A stretch of 64,000 nt of DNA, taken from JAWBMQ01 sp038828875 (GTDB taxonomy: Archaea; Nanobdellota; Nanobdellia; Woesearchaeales; JAWBMQ01). The notes beneath the pieces were generated by a model that did not search any database, was not told the DNA's origin, and saw only the letters and a program-made list of their open reading frames with translations. Positions within the stretch are counted from its first letter, which is position 1. Each line of letters begins with the position of its first letter. A program made the position numbers and the translations under genes. Where the stretch lies: contig JAWBMQ010000001.1 of the NCBI GenBank assembly GCA_038828875.1, positions 110,367-174,366 on the forward strand, read 5' to 3'. Below are positions 15,128-24,946 of this stretch, one piece after another.

Positions 15128-16297
15128 ATGAATTTCCTTGTACAAAATGCAATAAAAACCCAAGAAAGTATGAATGAACAAAGTTTGGATGAGTTCGATG
15201 CATATAAAGCAACGATAAAAGTAATTGGATGTGGTGGAGCAGGTAATAATATGGTAAATTGGCTTTACCAAAAAGGAGTATATGGAGCACAAGTANNNNN
15301 NNNNNNNNNNNNNNNNNNNNNNNNNNNNNNNNNNNNNNNNNNNNNNNNNNNNNNNNNNNNNNNNNNNNNNNNNNNNNNNNNNNNNNNNNNNNTTATTGCT
15401 ATTAATACTGATGCTCAACACTTAAAAATTACAGAAGCTCATACTAAGATATTAATTGGTAAAGAATTAACAAGAGGTCTAGGATGTGGTGGATTCCCTG
15501 AAAAAGGCGAAGAATCTGCAAAAGAGAGTGTTAATGAAATTAGAAAGGCATTAGATGGTGCAGATATGGTCTTTGTTTGTGCAGGAATGGGCGGTGGAAC
15601 AGGTACAGGAAGTGCACCAGTTGTTGCAAGAATTGCTAAAGAATTAGGTGCAATTGTTATTGGTACAGTAACAATGCCTTTCGATGTTGAAAGAGCAAGA
15701 ATTGATAAAGCAGAAATTGGTTTAAGAAAGCTAAGGGAACATGCTGATACTGTAATTGTTATAGATAATAATAGATTAGTTAAAGTAGCAGGAAATTTAC
15801 CAGTTAAACAAGCTTTTGCAGTTGCTAATGAAATTGTTGCTACTATGATTCGAGGTATTGTTGAAACTATTGCAAAACCAAGTTTAGTTAATCTAGATTT
15901 TGCAGATGTTAAAGCAATTATGAGTAATGGTGGTGTTGCTGCAATTGGTATTGGTATGTCAAATACCAAAAATAGAGTTGAAGAAGCAGTTCAAGCTGCA
16001 TTAAGTAATCCATTGTTAGATATTAATTATGAAGGAGCAACAGGAGCATTAGTACATGTTGCTGGTGGTCCTGATATGACTTTGGAAGAAGTAAATAGAG
16101 CAGTAAGCATGGTTACTGCATCCATGGATTCAAATGCAAACGTCATCTTTGGAGCAAGAATTGACGATGAATTGAAAGGACAATTAATGATAATGACAAT
16201 AATTACAGGAGTAAAATCTCCATGGATCTTAGGAAAGCCAACTGAAAAAGAAATGAAAGCAAAGTATAAGACAGAACTAGGAATTGAATTAATATAA
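15128..16297 (+). CDS. ftsZ: Cell division protein FtsZ (contains N run)
   Basis: Tubulin-like GTPase that forms the division ring. Visible motifs: GCGGAGNN (residues 34-41), IAINTDAQHL, the signature GGGTGTGSAPV, and the catalytic T7 loop NLDFADVKAIM. The length apart from the N run is normal, and the short N-terminal extension fits archaeal FtsZ. GAGGTGAAAAG precedes the ATG. An N run (15296-15392) falls between GAQV and IAINTDA, where other FtsZ proteins have few or no extra residues, so little coding sequence is really missing. A leader hairpin and mini-ORF precede the gene. Confidence 0.94.
   Translation: MNFLVQNAIKTQESMNEQSLDEFDAYKATIKVIGCGGAGNNMVNWLYQKGVYGAQVXXXXXXXXXXXXXXXXXXXXXXXXXXXXXXXXXIAINTDAQHLKITEAHTKILIGKELTRGLGCGGFPEKGEESAKESVNEIRKALDGADMVFVCAGMGGGTGTGSAPVVARIAKELGAIVIGTVTMPFDVERARIDKAEIGLRKLREHADTVIVIDNNRLVKVAGNLPVKQAFAVANEIVATMIRGIVETIAKPSLVNLDFADVKAIMSNGGVAAIGIGMSNTKNRVEEAVQAALSNPLLDINYEGATGALVHVAGGPDMTLEEVNRAVSMVTASMDSNANVIFGARIDDELKGQLMIMTIITGVKSPWILGKPTEKEMKAKYKTELGIELI
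15296..15392. other. Run of 97 N inside ftsZ
   Basis: Unknown bases. The frame stays open across 97 nt plus the two following bases, but homologs are almost continuous at this point, so the true gap may be as small as one base (frame requires 1 mod 3). Confidence 0.95.
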
Positions 16298-16341
16298 AAA
16301 TAATATAAAAATTTTTAAACTCTTTTTCTTTTTTGTATTTT

Positions 16342-17106
16342 ATGAAAAAAGCCTTTTTCTTAATGGTGGATGGATTAGATGGTTCTGGCAAAGGTTTTGT
16401 TGTTGATTATCTTTCTGAATTATTAAAGAAAAAACAATTAAAAGTTTATGATTTAAGAAAGGAAGAATCTAATTTGAATTATTTACCTGAATTTAAAGAT
16501 ATTGAACATTTTGATGTTTTTATTTTTAAAGAACCTAGTGAAATAGGAATTGGAAAAGATTTGAGACAAGAAATTTTAAAAAAGAACAATAGGTGTTATT
16601 CAGTAAAAACACAAGCTCAAGCATTTGCAATTCAACGAGAGATTCTTTACAAAAGGTTAGTAATTCCTGCATTAGAACAAATGAAATTTATTCTTGCTGA
16701 AAGAGGGTTTGTTAGCTCTTTAGTTTTTCAACCTTTGTATTCAGAATTTGTAAATGAAAAAGAAAAAGTCAATGTTGATTATATAATTTCTTTAGAAGGC
16801 AATAGATTGGCAATGTCTTATGCTCCAGATTATCTCTTAGTTGTTGATTGTGATGTTAAACAATCAGTTGAAAGGTTGAATCTTAGGGAAAAGAAGGATC
16901 ATGCAATCTATGAGACTGAAGAATTTCAGAAAATACTGAGAGAGGTTTATTTATCAAAAAGAAAACTTACAATAAATAATAAAGAATATACTTTAAAAGA
17001 TTATTTAGAAAAATTAGGAACAAAATCTATTATTGTTGATTCTTCTAAAACTGAAGAAATTACAAAGTCACAAGTTGAAAATTTTTTGAACTCTATTTTT
17101 AAATAA
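16342..17106 (+). CDS. Thymidylate kinase-like P-loop kinase
   Basis: A 254-residue nucleoside monophosphate kinase of the dTMP kinase family, which would phosphorylate dTMP with ATP. It has a P-loop GLDGSGKG near residues 10-17, FKEPSEIGIGKDLR resembling the family EPG..iG..lR segment, and AERGFVSSLVFQ in place of the usual DR(Y/F)xxSt motif. It is longer than typical Tmk (about 200 residues), with extra sequence before and after the lid, so substrate specificity is uncertain. I start at the ATG at 16342, about 28 nt after a TTTTTAAAC box (leaderless), not the in-frame TTG at 16333. Confidence 0.8.
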   Translation: MKKAFFLMVDGLDGSGKGFVVDYLSELLKKKQLKVYDLRKEESNLNYLPEFKDIEHFDVFIFKEPSEIGIGKDLRQEILKKNNRCYSVKTQAQAFAIQREILYKRLVIPALEQMKFILAERGFVSSLVFQPLYSEFVNEKEKVNVDYIISLEGNRLAMSYAPDYLLVVDCDVKQSVERLNLREKKDHAIYETEEFQKILREVYLSKRKLTINNKEYTLKDYLEKLGTKSIIVDSSKTEEITKSQVENFLNSIFK

Positions 17107-17202
17107 AATGCAAAATTTAGCTATTAGAAATATTTATAAATCTATCTTTAATCCAAATTGTACTTGTAAAATATGTTTTAGCAAGTGCTGAAATTTGTTA
17201 GT

Positions 17203-17274
17203 GCTCTGGTGGTGTAACGGTTAGCATAGAGGCCTGTCGAGCCTCTGACCCGGGTTCAAATCCCGGCCAGAGCG
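17203..17274 (+). tRNA. tRNA-Asp (GUC)
   Basis: Acceptor GCTCTGG/CCAGAGC with discriminator G at 17274; anticodon stem GAGGC/GCCTC with loop CTGTCGA gives anticodon GTC; T arm GGTTCAAATCC. No intron and no encoded CCA. tRNA-Lys follows after only 5 nt, so the two are cotranscribed. Confidence 0.96.
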
Positions 17275-17279
17275 CTTTT

Positions 17280-17353
17280 GAGTCCGTAGCTCAGCCTGGT
17301 AGAGCACTAGGCTTTTAACCTAGGTGTCGGGGGTTCAAATCCCCTCGGACTCA
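17280..17353 (+). tRNA. tRNA-Lys (UUU)
   Basis: Acceptor GAGTCCG/CGGACTC with discriminator A at 17353; anticodon stem CTAGG/CCTAG with loop CTTTTAA gives anticodon TTT; T arm GGTTCAAATCC. The 208 nt that follow before rpoH are AT-rich and I see no further gene in them. Confidence 0.96.
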
Positions 17354-17561
17354 TTTCAATTTATTATATTATAATAATGCTTATGTGAGATCATGATTAC
17401 ATCCTTAAATATCATCACTTACTTAAACATTTCTTGGGAAGTAAATAGTTTGGAAAACAATTCCTTCAAAGATCTTTTAGGTAAGAAAATTTCGAACTTC
17501 CTGTTGTAAATTATTTAGCTTATGTTTATTATAATTTCAATCCAACTTTTGAGGTGTAAAA

Positions 17562-17981
17562 ATGGCTGAAAAGAAAAAAAATACTTCTAAAAAACAACCC
17601 GTGGAGAAAAATAAAAAAAGTGAAGCTTCTTCTAAAAATTTAGAAAAAAAACAACAAAATAAAAAAGAAGAAAAAAAAGAAGTTTCTAAAGAGAAAACAA
17701 AAATAAGTTCAAAAAAGAAAGAAAAAGTTTCAGAAAATGAGCAAACGGTTAAATTAGAAATTTGGAAGCATGTTTTAGTTCCTAAACATGAAATTGCAAC
17801 AGAAGAAGAAGTTAAAAAGTTGTATGAAGAGTACAATATTTCTTTTGAAAATCTACCTAAAATATATGTTCACGATCCAGCAATAAAACATTTGAATGCA
17901 AAGCCAGGGGATGTTATAAAAATAACAAGAAAATCAAAAATTGCTGGAGAAAGTATATATTACAGAGGTGTGATAGAATGA
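17562..17981 (+). CDS. rpoH: RNA polymerase subunit H with Lys-rich extension
   Basis: Archaeal RNA polymerase subunit H (homolog of the eukaryotic Rpb5 C-terminal domain), part of the jaw that grips downstream DNA. Residues about 65-139 match the domain: WKHVLVPKHEIATEEEVKKL, LPKIYVHDPAIKHLNAKPGDVIKITRKS, GESIYYRGVI. Ahead of it is an unusual 60-residue Lys/Glu/Ser-rich tail, whereas RpoH is normally about 80 residues in total. The ATG follows GAGGTG. Its stop overlaps the rpoB'' start (ATGA). Confidence 0.92.
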   Translation: MAEKKKNTSKKQPVEKNKKSEASSKNLEKKQQNKKEEKKEVSKEKTKISSKKKEKVSENEQTVKLEIWKHVLVPKHEIATEEEVKKLYEEYNISFENLPKIYVHDPAIKHLNAKPGDVIKITRKSKIAGESIYYRGVIE

Positions 17982-19558
17982 AACCTTCAAGATTATTGAT
18001 AAAAAAATATTTCGAAAGTAATTCAGTAATAGAATCTATAATTAAATCATACAATGATTTTATTGATTTTGGAATGCAACAGGTAGTTAATGAGATTGGA
18101 GAAATTGAACCAACAATAATCCCTGCTAATTTAGAAGAATATAAAATAAAGTTTGGTAAAATCAGAATAGGATCTCCACAAATAGTAGAAGCTGATGGAA
18201 GTGTTAGAGATTTGTATCCTTTTGAAGCGAGAATAAGGGAATTAACTTATGCTGCTCCAATTTACTTAGAGTTTATTCCTGTGATAAATCAGTTAGTTCA
18301 AAAACCACAAGAAGTTAAGATAGGAATGATGCCAATTATGTTAAAATCTAAGTATTGTCGATTATACAATTTGAAACCAGAAGAATTGATTGAACTTGGA
18401 GAAGATCCTGATGATTTTGGAGGTTACTTTATAATAAACGGTTCTGAAAAAGTGATTATTAATATTGAGGATTTGTCACCAAATAATTTTATAGTTAATA
18501 AAGATCCAATAACAGAAGCTTATGTTGGAAGAGTATTTTCTGAGAATGGTGCATATAGGATTCCATTAACATTAGAGTTAAGAAATGATTTGATTTTTTC
18601 AGTTTCATTTACTAGATTGAAAAAAGTTCCATTGGTTGTTCTTTTGAAGGCATTAGGAATTAATAACGATGAAGAAATTATGAAATCTATAAGTCCCAAT
18701 GAAGAAGGATTAAATTTAGTATTAATTAATTTATATGAATTTGCAGAAATTAAAGATTCCATTGAAGCAATAGACTACATTGCAAGAAATATTGGAATGA
18801 CTCATCCTTTTGAAATTAGAGTACAAAGAATGGAACAGATTTTAGATCAATTTTTACTTCCTCATGTAGGAGTTACTAAAGATGAAAGAAGATTGAAGGC
18901 ATACACTTTAGCTAAATATGCTAACAAATTAATTAAAGTAGCTCAAGGAATAATTCCTGAAGATGATAGAGATCATTACATGAACAAAAGGATAAAAACA
19001 GCAGGAGATAGTTTAACAGATCTTTTCAGATATAATTTTAGAATTTTAGTTAAAGATATCATGTATAATTTTCAAAGAATTGTAAAAAGAGGAAAGCTTC
19101 CACCATTGAATACAATAGTCAGAGATAAATTGTTTACAAGTAGATTTTTCTCAGCAATGGCAACAGGTAATTGGGTTGGAGAAAGGACAGGCGTTTGTCA
19201 AAGGTATATGAGATGGAGTTATCTTGAAAGTTTGTCTCACACTCAGAGAGTATCTTCATTATTAGATTCTAATCAAGAGAATTTTGATGCAAGAGCATTG
19301 CATCCAACACATTTTGGAAGACTTTGTGCAATAGAAACTCCTGAAGGAAAAAACGTAGGTTTGAGAAAAAATTTAGCAATTATGAGTTATATTTCTAGAT
19401 ATTATGATGAAACTGAAATTTATGATGTTTTGGAAAAGTTAGGTTTGAAAATTTCAGATCCAGTAGTTAAAGAAGCTACTAAGAAAATGCACGGAATTGT
19501 TAAGATAACTGATTTAAGTGAAAATGCTAAAAAAGCATCAATGGATTTAAAAAACTAA
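17978..19558 (+). CDS. rpoB2: RNA polymerase subunit B''
   Basis: N-terminal half of the second-largest RNA polymerase subunit. The 526-residue protein has GYFIINGSEKVIINIEDLSPNN, the ERTGVCQRYMRWSYLESLSH region, and the rifampicin-pocket/fork-like RALHPTHFGRLCAIETPEGKNVGLRKNLA. It ends with a short helix before the break, and the second half begins as a separate gene 13 nt downstream, so rpoB is split as in methanogens and some other archaea. The 4-nt overlap with rpoH indicates coupled translation. Confidence 0.95.
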   Translation: MKPSRLLIKKYFESNSVIESIIKSYNDFIDFGMQQVVNEIGEIEPTIIPANLEEYKIKFGKIRIGSPQIVEADGSVRDLYPFEARIRELTYAAPIYLEFIPVINQLVQKPQEVKIGMMPIMLKSKYCRLYNLKPEELIELGEDPDDFGGYFIINGSEKVIINIEDLSPNNFIVNKDPITEAYVGRVFSENGAYRIPLTLELRNDLIFSVSFTRLKKVPLVVLLKALGINNDEEIMKSISPNEEGLNLVLINLYEFAEIKDSIEAIDYIARNIGMTHPFEIRVQRMEQILDQFLLPHVGVTKDERRLKAYTLAKYANKLIKVAQGIIPEDDRDHYMNKRIKTAGDSLTDLFRYNFRILVKDIMYNFQRIVKRGKLPPLNTIVRDKLFTSRFFSAMATGNWVGERTGVCQRYMRWSYLESLSHTQRVSSLLDSNQENFDARALHPTHFGRLCAIETPEGKNVGLRKNLAIMSYISRYYDETEIYDVLEKLGLKISDPVVKEATKKMHGIVKITDLSENAKKASMDLKN

Positions 19559-19571
19559 AAAGGTGAAAATT

Positions 19572-20970
19572 ATGGCAAACGTATGGCTAAATGGAAAATT
19601 TATTGGTACTGTTGATGATCCTATTCAATTTGTTGAAGATGTTAAAGAAAATAGGAGAAAAGGAATTCTACCTGCAATGTTAAATATATCGTATCTTCCA
19701 GAAAAAGATGAAATAATCATAGAAACAAGCAAAGGAAGATTAGTTAGGCCTTTGATTGTAGTCAAAAATGGAAAACCATTACTTACAGATTTGCACATAA
19801 AAAAATTACAAAATGGTGAATTGAAATGGGACGATTTAGTAAATATGGGAGTAATAGAGTATCTTGATGCAGGANNNNNNNNNNNNNNNNNNNNNNNNNN
19901 NNNNNNNNNNNNNNNNNNNNNNNNNNNNNNNNNNNNNNNNNNNNNNNNNNNNNNNNNNNNNNNNNNNNNNNNACAGATTTTTGGAAGAAGATGGAATAGT
20001 AAGTCCTGGAGTTCATGTAAATGAAGGAGATGTTATTGTTGGAAAAGTTTCGCCACCAAGATTTTTGAATGTTGAAGAGGAATATTCTTTTTTGAATATG
20101 TCTAAACGGGATACTTCAATAAGCTTAGAGAAAGGAGAGAGAGGAATCGTTGATACCGTTTATCTGACAGAAAGTGAAGAAGGGAATAGGAAAGTTATAG
20201 TTAAGGTTAGAGAAAATAAAATTCCTGAAATTGGTGATAAATTTTCATCTAGACATGGGCAGAAAGGAGTCATTGGAATGCTTATTCCCGAATATGAAAT
20301 GCCTTTCACTTCTAGAGGAATTGTTCCTGATTTGCTTTTCACACCATTCGGTATTCCTTCTCGTATGACAGTATCACATCTTTTAGAAATGTTGTCTGGG
20401 AAGGTTGGTGCTTTGAAAGGAGAGTTTATTGATGGTACTATCTTTGAAAATCAAACTGAAGAAGAATTAAGAAAGCAATTATTAGAATTAGGATTCAGAG
20501 ATGATGGTTTAGAAACATTTTATGATGGAATCACTGGAAGAATGTTGAAAGCAAGGATCTATGTAGGAAATATCTTTTATGCAAGATTAAGACAGATTGT
20601 AAGCAACAAGATTCAAGCAAGAGCTAGAGGTAGAATGCAACTTTTAACAAGACAGCCAACTGAAGGAAGACGCAAGGGAGGAGGTATCAAATTAGGAGAA
20701 ATGGAATTAGATGCAATGTTAGCTTATGGTGCATCAATGCTAGTTAATGAAAGATTTAGTTCAGATGCTTCAGAGATTTATGTTTGTGAAACTTGTGGAA
20801 GTATGGCGTTCTTTGATGAAATTAACAAGAAATATACTTGCAAAGTTTGTGGTGAGTCTTTAAATATTTCTAAGATTCAAGTTAGTTATGCGTTCAAATT
20901 ATTTTTAGAAGAATTGATTGCATTAGGAATTAAACCTAAAATCAATTTAAGAACTAAATATAATGGTTAA
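19572..20970 (+). CDS. rpoB1: RNA polymerase subunit B' (interrupted by assembly gap)
   Basis: C-terminal half of the second-largest subunit, forming much of the active-site cleft. It begins MANVWLNGKFIG, continues to MGVIEYLDAG, then the N run, then DEDGIVSP-like sequence, GDKFSSRHGQKGVIGM, RMTVSHLLEMLSGK, the RGRMQLLTRQPTEGR motif and a C-terminal zinc motif (CETCG, CKVCG). Well over 100 residues with the Mg-site region are missing by family comparison, and the two sides are in different frames across 98 N. The start is the ATG after AGGTGAAAATT; the in-frame GTG at 19563 lies inside the ribosome site. Confidence 0.92.
19875..19972. other. Run of 98 N inside rpoB'
   Basis: Unknown bases. 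Flanking frames disagree over 98 nt and conserved RpoB sequence well over 100 residues long is absent, so the run is a placeholder shorter than the true gap. Confidence 0.95.
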
Positions 20971-20981
20971 GAGGTGAAAAA

Positions 20982-23687
20982 ATGCCTAGAAAGAAGATAA
21001 AATCTGATGAAATTGTCACTGAAACTCAAAAATCTGTTGAAGAGATAAAAAAAGGTGCTAATGAAAGTAATGAAAGATTTGAATATAAAACATATTTGCC
21101 TGTTTATGAAAAAGTTATAGATTCTATTGAATTTAATTTATTATCTCCAGAACAAATATTAAAGATGAGTGCAGTGAAAATAATTACTCATGAGCTATAT
21201 GATTCTGAAGGATATCCTGTTGATGGTGGTTTAGTAGATACTAGAATGGGTGTTGTAGATCCTGGATTGAGATGTAGAACTTGCGGTGGTACGGTTAAAA
21301 CTTGTCCAGGTCATCCAGGACATATTGAACTTGCAAGGCCTGTTTATCATCCTAAATTTGTTTCTTTGATTTATGTTTTGTTAAGAACCACATGTCCTGT
21401 TTGTGGTATGCCTTTACTAGGAAAAGATGAACTAAATCTAGTAATCAGTAAAATGCAAAAAGCAAAAGAAAATATGACTCCTGTAGAGTTTAGAGAGTTT
21501 TCAAAGAAAATAAGAGCACAACTAAAATGGCGCGATACTTGTCAATTTTGTAATGCTAAACAAGCAAATATTATTTTCGAAAAGCCTTACACATTTTATG
21601 AAGAAGATAGAAGATTAACTCCTCTTGAAGTTAGATCTAGATTAGAAAAGATAAGAGATGATGTTTTAATTTTATATGGGATCGATCCCATGCATGCTAG
21701 ACCAGAATGGATGGTTTTAACTGTTCTTTTAGTTCCTTCTGTTTTAACAAGACCTAGTTTAACATTAGAAACAGGAGAAAGAAGTGAAGATGATTTAACT
21801 CACAAATTAAGCGATATTGTGAGATTTAATCAAAGATTGTTTGAAAACATCAACGCAGGAGTTCCTGAAGCAGTTATAGAAGATATGTGGGATCTTTTAC
21901 AATATCATGTAGCTACTTATTTTGATAATACTATTCCACAATTACCTCCTGCAAGAAACAGATCAGGACAAACTTTGAAATCTTTAGTTGAAAGATTAAA
22001 AGGTAAAGAAGGAAGAATGAGACAAAATTTAGTAGGAAAGAGAGTTAATTTTTCAGCAAGATCAGTTATTAGTCCTGATCCTAAAATTAATTTTGACGAA
22101 GTAGGAGTGCCAGAAGTAATAGCTAAAGAATTAACATTACCTATGAGAGTTACTACATGGAATATTGAATATGCTAAAAAATTTATTGAAAATGCAGAAA
22201 AATATCCAGGAGCAAATTATGTTATTAGACCTGATGGAACTATTAAGAAAGTGACTGAAGAAACTAAAGAAATGTTGTTAGAAGAAATAAAACCAGGATA
22301 CATTGTAGAGAGGCATTTGATGGATGGAGATATTGTGTTGTTTAATCGTTATCCATCTTTGCACAGAATGAGCTTAATGGCTCATAAAGTTAAAATTGTT
22401 TCTGGCAAAACTTTCAGATTAAATCCAGCAGTATGTTTGCCATATAACGCAGATTTTGATGGAGATGAAATGAATTTACATGTATTGCAAACTATTGAAG
22501 CTCAAGCAGAAGCAAGAGAATTACTTTACATTCCTTATAACGTTATAGTTCCAAAAAATGGATTAGCAGTAGTAGGTCCAAGCTTAGATTCTATTGCAGG
22601 AAATTATATGTTATCAAAGCTATTAAAACTTCCAAGAAATGAAATTATAGATCTTTTAGCTAAAGTAGGAGTTACTGATTTTTCGAGATTGAAAGAGGGT
22701 GATATTTTAGAGGGAAAAGAAGCATATGCTTGTATTTTCCCAGAAGATTTTTATTTTGAAGGACCAACTAAAGAATATGATTCTAAAAAAGGAAAAAATC
22801 AGGAAGGCTGGTTAATAATTAAGAATGGAAGAATCGTTCAAGGATTCTTAGATGGAAAAGTTTTAGCAAGTGGTTCTGGTTTGTTAATTAGAAAATTATA
22901 TTCAGATTATGGTGAAGAAAAAACTTTGAAAATTTTACAAAAGTTGAGTTTGTTAGGTATTTCGACTGTTACAAGATTTGGTTTGACTGCAGCAATTTCT
23001 CACTTTGATTTAGATGAAACCGTTATTCAAAAGATTAAAGATGTATTGAAAAGTGCAGAGAAAAATAGTGATAGTTTGATAAATCAATATTATTCAAAAA
23101 CATTAGAGCCGTTACCAGGAAGAACATTAGAAGAAACGTTAGAGATAAAGATTTTAAGTGTTTTGAACAATGCAAGAAACGAAATAGGTAAAATTATTCT
23201 TGAAGCAACATCTAAGTTGAATGAAAGTTTATTAATGATAAAATCAGGTGCTAAAGGTAACATTATTAATGTTTCACAAATTGCAGGTATTGTAGGTCAG
23301 CAGTCTTTAGGTGGACAAAGAATTAACATAGGATATTCGGGAAGAGTATTACCGCATTTCAAAAAGAATGATTTAACACCTAAAGCTAAAGGTTTTATTG
23401 AAACTAGTTTTAAGAAAGGAATGAAGCCAGCAGAATTTTTCTTCCAAGCGGTTACGGGTAGAGATTCTTTAATTAGTAAAGGTATGTCAACACCAAAGTC
23501 TGGATATCTTTATAGAAGAATGGCAAATTCAATGCAAGATTTAATCATAGATTATAATTTAGCTGTAAGAGATTCAACAGGAACAATAATCCAGTACGCA
23601 TTTGGTGATGATGGAATTGATGTTTCAAAATCTGAAGTAGGTACGATAAATGTTAAGAGAATCATTGAAGAAGAATTACATAATTAA
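20982..23687 (+). CDS. rpoA1: RNA polymerase subunit A'
   Basis: Larger part of the largest RNA polymerase subunit. The 901-residue protein has the N-terminal zinc motifs CRTCGGTVKTCPGHPGHIEL and CPVCG, the lid/rudder-region RVNFSARSVISPDP, and the catalytic NADFDGDEMNLH that holds the active-site magnesium. It ends at the usual archaeal split point before A''. AGAGGTGAAAAA precedes the ATG. A charged N-terminal extension of about 30 residues (EIVTETQKSVEEIKK) is atypical. Confidence 0.96.
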   Translation: MPRKKIKSDEIVTETQKSVEEIKKGANESNERFEYKTYLPVYEKVIDSIEFNLLSPEQILKMSAVKIITHELYDSEGYPVDGGLVDTRMGVVDPGLRCRTCGGTVKTCPGHPGHIELARPVYHPKFVSLIYVLLRTTCPVCGMPLLGKDELNLVISKMQKAKENMTPVEFREFSKKIRAQLKWRDTCQFCNAKQANIIFEKPYTFYEEDRRLTPLEVRSRLEKIRDDVLILYGIDPMHARPEWMVLTVLLVPSVLTRPSLTLETGERSEDDLTHKLSDIVRFNQRLFENINAGVPEAVIEDMWDLLQYHVATYFDNTIPQLPPARNRSGQTLKSLVERLKGKEGRMRQNLVGKRVNFSARSVISPDPKINFDEVGVPEVIAKELTLPMRVTTWNIEYAKKFIENAEKYPGANYVIRPDGTIKKVTEETKEMLLEEIKPGYIVERHLMDGDIVLFNRYPSLHRMSLMAHKVKIVSGKTFRLNPAVCLPYNADFDGDEMNLHVLQTIEAQAEARELLYIPYNVIVPKNGLAVVGPSLDSIAGNYMLSKLLKLPRNEIIDLLAKVGVTDFSRLKEGDILEGKEAYACIFPEDFYFEGPTKEYDSKKGKNQEGWLIIKNGRIVQGFLDGKVLASGSGLLIRKLYSDYGEEKTLKILQKLSLLGISTVTRFGLTAAISHFDLDETVIQKIKDVLKSAEKNSDSLINQYYSKTLEPLPGRTLEETLEIKILSVLNNARNEIGKIILEATSKLNESLLMIKSGAKGNIINVSQIAGIVGQQSLGGQRINIGYSGRVLPHFKKNDLTPKAKGFIETSFKKGMKPAEFFFQAVTGRDSLISKGMSTPKSGYLYRRMANSMQDLIIDYNLAVRDSTGTIIQYAFGDDGIDVSKSEVGTINVKRIIEEELHN

Positions 23688-23701
23688 TGGAGGTGAAGAT
23701 A

Positions 23702-24874
23702 ATGAATTATGATAAAATTGTTAAAAAATATAGTGAATTATTACCACAAAAGCTTATAAATGATATTTTAGATAATATAAAGAATGAAAAATTGAGTGAA
23801 GAAAAAGTTGAAAAAATCTTTAGGAAAACATATGAAGAATATGTAAAAATTTTAGCAGAACCTGGATTAAGTGTTGGTTTAATTGCTGCTCAATCTTTTG
23901 GAGAACCAGCAACCCAGATGACACTAGATACTTTTCATTTAGCAGGCGTTTCAGAATTAAATATCTCTTTAGGTTTGCCTAGAATTATAGAATTGTTGGA
24001 TGGTAGAAAAACAACAAAAACTCCGATTACATACATTTATTTGATTCCTCCTTACAATACGAAAGAAAATGTTAAAATAGTAGCTATGAAATTAAAAGAA
24101 ACTAAATTAAAGGAGATTGTTGAAAGTATTGAATTAGATTTAATGAATTATACTATAAAGTTGAAATTTAATTTACAAATGTTAAATATTTTAGAATTAT
24201 CTTTGGCAGATATTTCATCGAGAATAAAAAAGCATTTAAGAGGAGCAGATTTTGTTGAAGAAAAAGATACTATTACAATAAGATTTGATCCTGAGTTGGA
24301 AATTAAGGTTTTATATAAAATTAAGGAGCATATGAAAGATTTTTATGTTTCAGGAATTAAAGGAATTAAGCATGTAATTTCTAAAGAGATTGAAAACGAG
24401 AGTGGTGAAAAAGAATTTATGATTTTAGCAGCAGGTCAAAATTTAGGGCAAATCTTAAAATTGCCTTTTGTTGATCCTTATAGAACATATTCTAACGATA
24501 TTAATGAAGTCTTAGAATTTTTAGGAATTGAAGCAGCAAGAGAATTATTTTTTAGAGAAGTATATGCAGTTATTTCAGAACAAGGATTGGATATTGATTT
24601 AAGGTACATCTCTTTGTTTGCAGATGCAATTATGGCATATGGTGATTACAAAGGAATTACAAGATATGGTTTGATAAAGAATAAATCAAGTGTTTTAGCA
24701 AGAGCAACGTTTGAAACTCCGATAAGTCATTTTGTAGATGCAGCTTTGAGCGGAGAAAATGAAAAATTAATAGGTTTAATGGAATCAGTTATTGTTGGTC
24801 AACCTCCTAATGTAGGAACTTTATTATCAGAAATAACTTATGTAAATAAAGTTTCAAAGAGCAAGTCTAATTAA
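23702..24874 (+). CDS. rpoA2: RNA polymerase subunit A''
   Basis: C-terminal part of the largest subunit, containing trigger-loop sequence (GLIAAQSFGEPATQMTLDTFH) and the C-terminal clamp and jaw elements, 390 residues. I start at the ATG at 23702, which follows GGAGGTGAAG; the frame also contains an ATG at 23687 that overlaps the A' stop and is itself inside the ribosome-site region. Fifth RNA polymerase gene in the run. Confidence 0.95.
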   Translation: MNYDKIVKKYSELLPQKLINDILDNIKNEKLSEEKVEKIFRKTYEEYVKILAEPGLSVGLIAAQSFGEPATQMTLDTFHLAGVSELNISLGLPRIIELLDGRKTTKTPITYIYLIPPYNTKENVKIVAMKLKETKLKEIVESIELDLMNYTIKLKFNLQMLNILELSLADISSRIKKHLRGADFVEEKDTITIRFDPELEIKVLYKIKEHMKDFYVSGIKGIKHVISKEIENESGEKEFMILAAGQNLGQILKLPFVDPYRTYSNDINEVLEFLGIEAARELFFREVYAVISEQGLDIDLRYISLFADAIMAYGDYKGITRYGLIKNKSSVLARATFETPISHFVDAALSGENEKLIGLMESVIVGQPPNVGTLLSEITYVNKVSKSKSN

Positions 24875-24946
24875 TTTAGATTTTAATTTAGGATTTTAAA
24901 ATAGAAATATTTTTAAAATGTTAACCTTTCAAAACAGAAGGTGAAA

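Noticed and set aside
15296..15392. An intein or other insertion hidden in the ftsZ N run.
   Set aside because: The position is not a motif where inteins usually insert, and two other genes carry near-equal N runs, pointing to an assembly placeholder.
15439..15969. A 176-codon minus-strand frame inside ftsZ.
   Set aside because: Antisense shadow of a strongly conserved gene; no promoter or family match.
17354..17561. Possible C/D box sRNA on the minus strand: GTGATGA at 17412-17418 read in reverse.
   Set aside because: No CTGA box at suitable distance and no terminal stem; the C-box match alone is expected by chance.
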